From Cytophagales bacterium (GTDB lineage Bacteria; Bacteroidota; Bacteroidia; Cytophagales; 172606-1), in contig JALOMD010000564.1 in the NCBI GenBank assembly GCA_025455595.1, forward strand, positions 1 to 6,429: 6,429 bases of DNA, given 5' to 3'. The position numbers and the translations under genes are program-made. Shown here one piece after another: positions 3,659 to 6,429 of the stretch. The first letter of the stretch is position 1. The number at the start of each line of letters is the position of its first letter. The notes beneath the pieces were generated by a model. It had not been told where the DNA came from, searched no databases, and was given only the letters and a program-made list of their open reading frames with translations.

Positions 3659-6429
3659 ATGAAATCCTTTCTTGCATTTTTCGTACTCGCGTGCGGCTTG
3701 GTTGCCAGCTACACCGTCCACGCACAAGTTCCGGGAGCCGATGCGTCCAAAGGCACCGGCCGCATCACCGGCGTTGTCACGGACTCCACCAACAAGCAGC
3801 CGGTTTCGTTTGCCACGGTGGCTTTGGTGAGCATAGCCACCAAAAAACCCATTGACGGAGCCGTGGCCGACGACAAGGGCAAGTTCACCCTCAGCAAAGT
3901 GCCGACAGGCGAGTACCAATTGGTAGTGAGTTTCATCGGCTACCGAAGCCTGACGCTGAAACTGCCCACCGTGGCCGAGCGGGGCACCGACCTGAACACG
4001 GGCACCCTGTGGCTGACCCCCGAAGTGCAGAAACTGAAGGAAGTGACCGTGACGGCACAAGCCAATATCATTGAGGAAAAAGTGGATCGTACAGTTTACA
4101 ACGCCGAGCTTGACCAGACGGCGCGGGGCGGCGATGCGGCGGATGTGCTGCGGCGGGTGCCGATGCTGTCGGTTGACTTGAGCGGCAACGTGTCGCTGCG
4201 GGGCAACTCGAACTTGACGGTGCTCATCAACGGAAAGCCTTCGACGCTGATGGCGGGCGGCGTGGCCGACGCGTTGAAGCAAATTCCGTCGGACATGATC
4301 AAGTCGGTGGAGGTAATCACCTCGCCGTCAGCCAAATACGACGCGGAAGGCTCGGGCGGTATCATCAACATCATCACCAAGAAAAACACCTTGCAGGGCT
4401 TGTCGCTGGGCATCAACACCGACGTGGGCATCCGTGGCTCGAACCTCGGACTGAACGGCAGCTACCGCAAAGGCAAGATGGGCTTCTCGCTGGGCGGCTT
4501 CGGGCGCAGCAACTACAACGTGACGGGCAATTTCGAGAACGACCAAACGACGTTCAACAACGACGGCAGCACGTCCGTGCGCAGCGTGCAAAGAGCCTCC
4601 ACGCTGAACCAAGGGCTGTTCGGCCGCTACACACTGGGCTGGGACTACGACATCAGCAAGTACAACTCGCTGAACGCCTCGGTGCAGTTCGGGGTGCGCA
4701 ACGACCGGAACTTCCAGAACGACCTGCTCACGCAGACCTTCCGCAGCGACACCTCGTTCAGCAACCTGCAAGACGTGACGGTGAAAAACCTGTCGAACAA
4801 CGTGGACGCGACGCTGACTTACACGCGCACCTTCGAGAAAGCGCAAAAAGAGTTCAGCGTGGCAGGCCAGTACAGCCGCAACACGCGGACAAACGATTTC
4901 CTGCGCAACTCGCTGACAACCGGCTTCCCGACGACGAAGAACATCAACGACAGCTACAACCAAGAAATCACGATACAGGCCGATTACCAAACGCCCATTG
5001 CAGAAAACCAGTTGTTTGAAATAGGCGCGAAGAACATTGCCCGGCGCGTTTTCAGCGATTTCCAGACGTTTTTCGCCCGTGGCTCAGACGGGGCCTTGGT
5101 GCCGTCGCTGAACGCCCGGCTCAACAACGCCCTCACCTACGACCAGAACGTAACGGCGGGCTATTTCTCGTACACGCTGACTACCACCAAGAAATACAGT
5201 TTCAAAATAGGCAGCCGCTACGAGTACACCACCATCCAGGCCCGCAGCGCATCGAACGAGACGTTCCAAATCCCGTCTTACGGCGTGTTGGTACCCAGCG
5301 TGAATTTATCGAAAAGGCTCAAAAACGGCAATATGGTGAAACTGGCCTACAACCGGCGCATCCAACGTCCGTCGCTGCAGTTCCTGAACCCGAACATCCA
5401 AGCGGCCAACCCACTGAATGTCACCGTGGGCAACCCGTCGCTGGAGCCGGAGTTTACGAACAACTTCGAGCTGTCGTACAACACGACCGTCAAGGGCAGC
5501 AACCTGAGCGTTTCGACTTTCGCCCGCAACAGCAACAACGCCATCCAGAGCGTGCGGCAGCCCATCGGCCGGGGTGACACGGTGCAGACCACGTTCCAGA
5601 ACATCGGCAGCGAGAACGCCTACGGCTTTAGCTTGTTCATGAACATCAACGTCAACAACAAACTGTCGCTCAACGGCGGCGGCGACTTTTTCTACGCCGT
5701 GCTGCGCAACAACGTGCCCGACCCGCTGTTCAACGCCGCCAACCAAGGCTGGGTGCCGAGTTTCCGGATGTTCGGCAGCTACACCCTGACCAAGGGCTGG
5801 GCCTTGCAACTGTTCAGTTTTTACCGGGCACGGCAGGTGCAGTTGCAAGGCTTCCAAGGCGGCTTCGGCATCTACAGCCTGAGCCTGCGCAAGGAGTTCA
5901 AGAACAAGAAAGGCGGCATCGGCTTCGGGGCCGAAAACTTCTTCACGCCGCGTTTCCGCATCCCGAGCGAAGTGGTGTCGCCGCTCATCAACCAACGGAG
6001 TGTCAACGAGTTGCACAACATGAACTTCAAGGTGACGTTCAGCTACCGCATCGGCAAAATAACCATGGAAAACACGCCACGCCGCCGCCGGGGCGTGAAC
6101 AACGACGACCTGAAGGAAGGCGGCGACAACGGCGGCAACGACGGCGGTGGCGGCATGGGCGGCGGAGGTGGTGCAGGCGGCGGCCAACGCGGCGGTGCGC
6201 CGCAACGGCCTGCCGGTGGACAAAATCCGGCCGGGCAACGGCCAGGCGGCGGCCAGCAACCCGGTGGCCAACAGTGGCAAGGCCGCCCCGCCGGACAACG
6301 TCCCGACAGCACCCAACGTCAGCAACGGCCCGACAGCACGCAAGCCCAACCGTGGGCCAAACCCACCGAAGGTCGCCGCGACAGCCTGCAAACCGCCCCT
6401 CCGACGGTTCCTCCGGCCCGCGACAGTGT
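3659..6429 (+). CDS. TonB-dependent-receptor-like outer-membrane protein, 3' end outside window
   Basis: An uninterrupted frame runs from ATG 3659 past the window end, giving 923 residues and no stop. A signal peptide (residues 1-22, cut likely VHA/Q) precedes a carboxypeptidase-regulatory-like beta-sandwich (~34-120; GRITGVVTDS, PVSFATV, PTGEYQLVVSFIGY). KEVTVTA (127-133) resembles a TonB box. A plug domain (~136-242) contains DVLRRVPMLSVD, VLINGKPS and GSGGIINIITKK. A long beta-barrel (~245-800) carries the family motif RRIQRPS (566-572) and GNPSLEPE (591-598), typical of the outer-membrane barrel family 3 group (PF14905). The barrel ends near FSYRIGKITM. After it comes a tail of at least 120 residues: Arg-rich, then Gly-rich, then Gln/Pro/Arg-rich with RPDSTQ twice. 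It is probably an energised outer-membrane transporter or related receptor; the substrate cannot be read from sequence. There is no Shine-Dalgarno. The gene is divergent from the kinase. Confidence 0.93.
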   Translation, partial: MKSFLAFFVLACGLVASYTVHAQVPGADASKGTGRITGVVTDSTNKQPVSFATVALVSIATKKPIDGAVADDKGKFTLSKVPTGEYQLVVSFIGYRSLTLKLPTVAERGTDLNTGTLWLTPEVQKLKEVTVTAQANIIEEKVDRTVYNAELDQTARGGDAADVLRRVPMLSVDLSGNVSLRGNSNLTVLINGKPSTLMAGGVADALKQIPSDMIKSVEVITSPSAKYDAEGSGGIINIITKKNTLQGLSLGINTDVGIRGSNLGLNGSYRKGKMGFSLGGFGRSNYNVTGNFENDQTTFNNDGSTSVRSVQRASTLNQGLFGRYTLGWDYDISKYNSLNASVQFGVRNDRNFQNDLLTQTFRSDTSFSNLQDVTVKNLSNNVDATLTYTRTFEKAQKEFSVAGQYSRNTRTNDFLRNSLTTGFPTTKNINDSYNQEITIQADYQTPIAENQLFEIGAKNIARRVFSDFQTFFARGSDGALVPSLNARLNNALTYDQNVTAGYFSYTLTTTKKYSFKIGSRYEYTTIQARSASNETFQIPSYGVLVPSVNLSKRLKNGNMVKLAYNRRIQRPSLQFLNPNIQAANPLNVTVGNPSLEPEFTNNFELSYNTTVKGSNLSVSTFARNSNNAIQSVRQPIGRGDTVQTTFQNIGSENAYGFSLFMNINVNNKLSLNGGGDFFYAVLRNNVPDPLFNAANQGWVPSFRMFGSYTLTKGWALQLFSFYRARQVQLQGFQGGFGIYSLSLRKEFKNKKGGIGFGAENFFTPRFRIPSEVVSPLINQRSVNELHNMNFKVTFSYRIGKITMENTPRRRRGVNNDDLKEGGDNGGNDGGGGMGGGGGAGGGQRGGAPQRPAGGQNPAGQRPGGGQQPGGQQWQGRPAGQRPDSTQRQQRPDSTQAQPWAKPTEGRRDSLQTAPPTVPPARDS

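Noticed and set aside
3644..4990. Several long minus-strand frames opposite the receptor N-terminal half
   Set aside because: The plus strand encodes a signal peptide, regulatory-like domain and plug without interruption; the antisense products are His/Arg/Val-rich and unlike any family I know.
5306..6391. 361-codon Ala/Val-rich frame on the minus strand
   Set aside because: It is antisense to the receptor barrel and tail, whose plus-strand translation is well supported; GC-rich third positions keep the opposite strand open.

Overview
The window looks like chromosomal DNA of a Bacteroidota bacterium, plausibly Cytophagia or Saprospiria; the genus cannot be resolved. The evidence is a carboxypeptidase-regulatory-domain outer-membrane receptor with the family motif RRIQRPS...GNPSLEPE, a LytS/LytTR-type two-component pair, start codons without Shine-Dalgarno sequences, GC-rich genes, and AT-rich intergenic DNA packed with short repeats.

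Layout. Bases 1-723 (+) hold the 3' end of an outer-membrane beta-barrel gene. It converges on a LytTR response regulator (834-1571, -), and a near-perfect bidirectional terminator hairpin (764-791) lies between them. A 322-bp gap follows (1572-1893), holding a 12-copy TTATGAA tandem array that touches the regulator's start codon, a CTTTGCG inverted-repeat element, and a terminator-like hairpin. Next is the sensor histidine kinase (1894-2985, -). A 673-bp repeat-rich divergent region (2986-3658) separates it from a large outer-membrane receptor gene (3659 to the window end, +), which has no stop in the window and ends in a Gly/Gln/Pro-rich tail.

How the parts may work together. The kinase and regulator are an apparent cognate pair: a four-helix membrane sensor of the LytS/YehU type and a LytTR DNA-binding regulator. 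Unusually for such pairs, a terminator-like hairpin and repeats separate them, so the regulator may have its own promoter or depend on read-through. The receptor is divergent from the kinase and could be a target of the pair, but no operator was identified.

No clearly new multi-gene system was found. The most interesting signals are non-coding: the heptanucleotide array against the regulator's start codon (a possible expression switch), related period-7 repeats at both ends of the kinase gene, and a small hairpin family placed after both two-component genes whose stem shows a compensatory base change.
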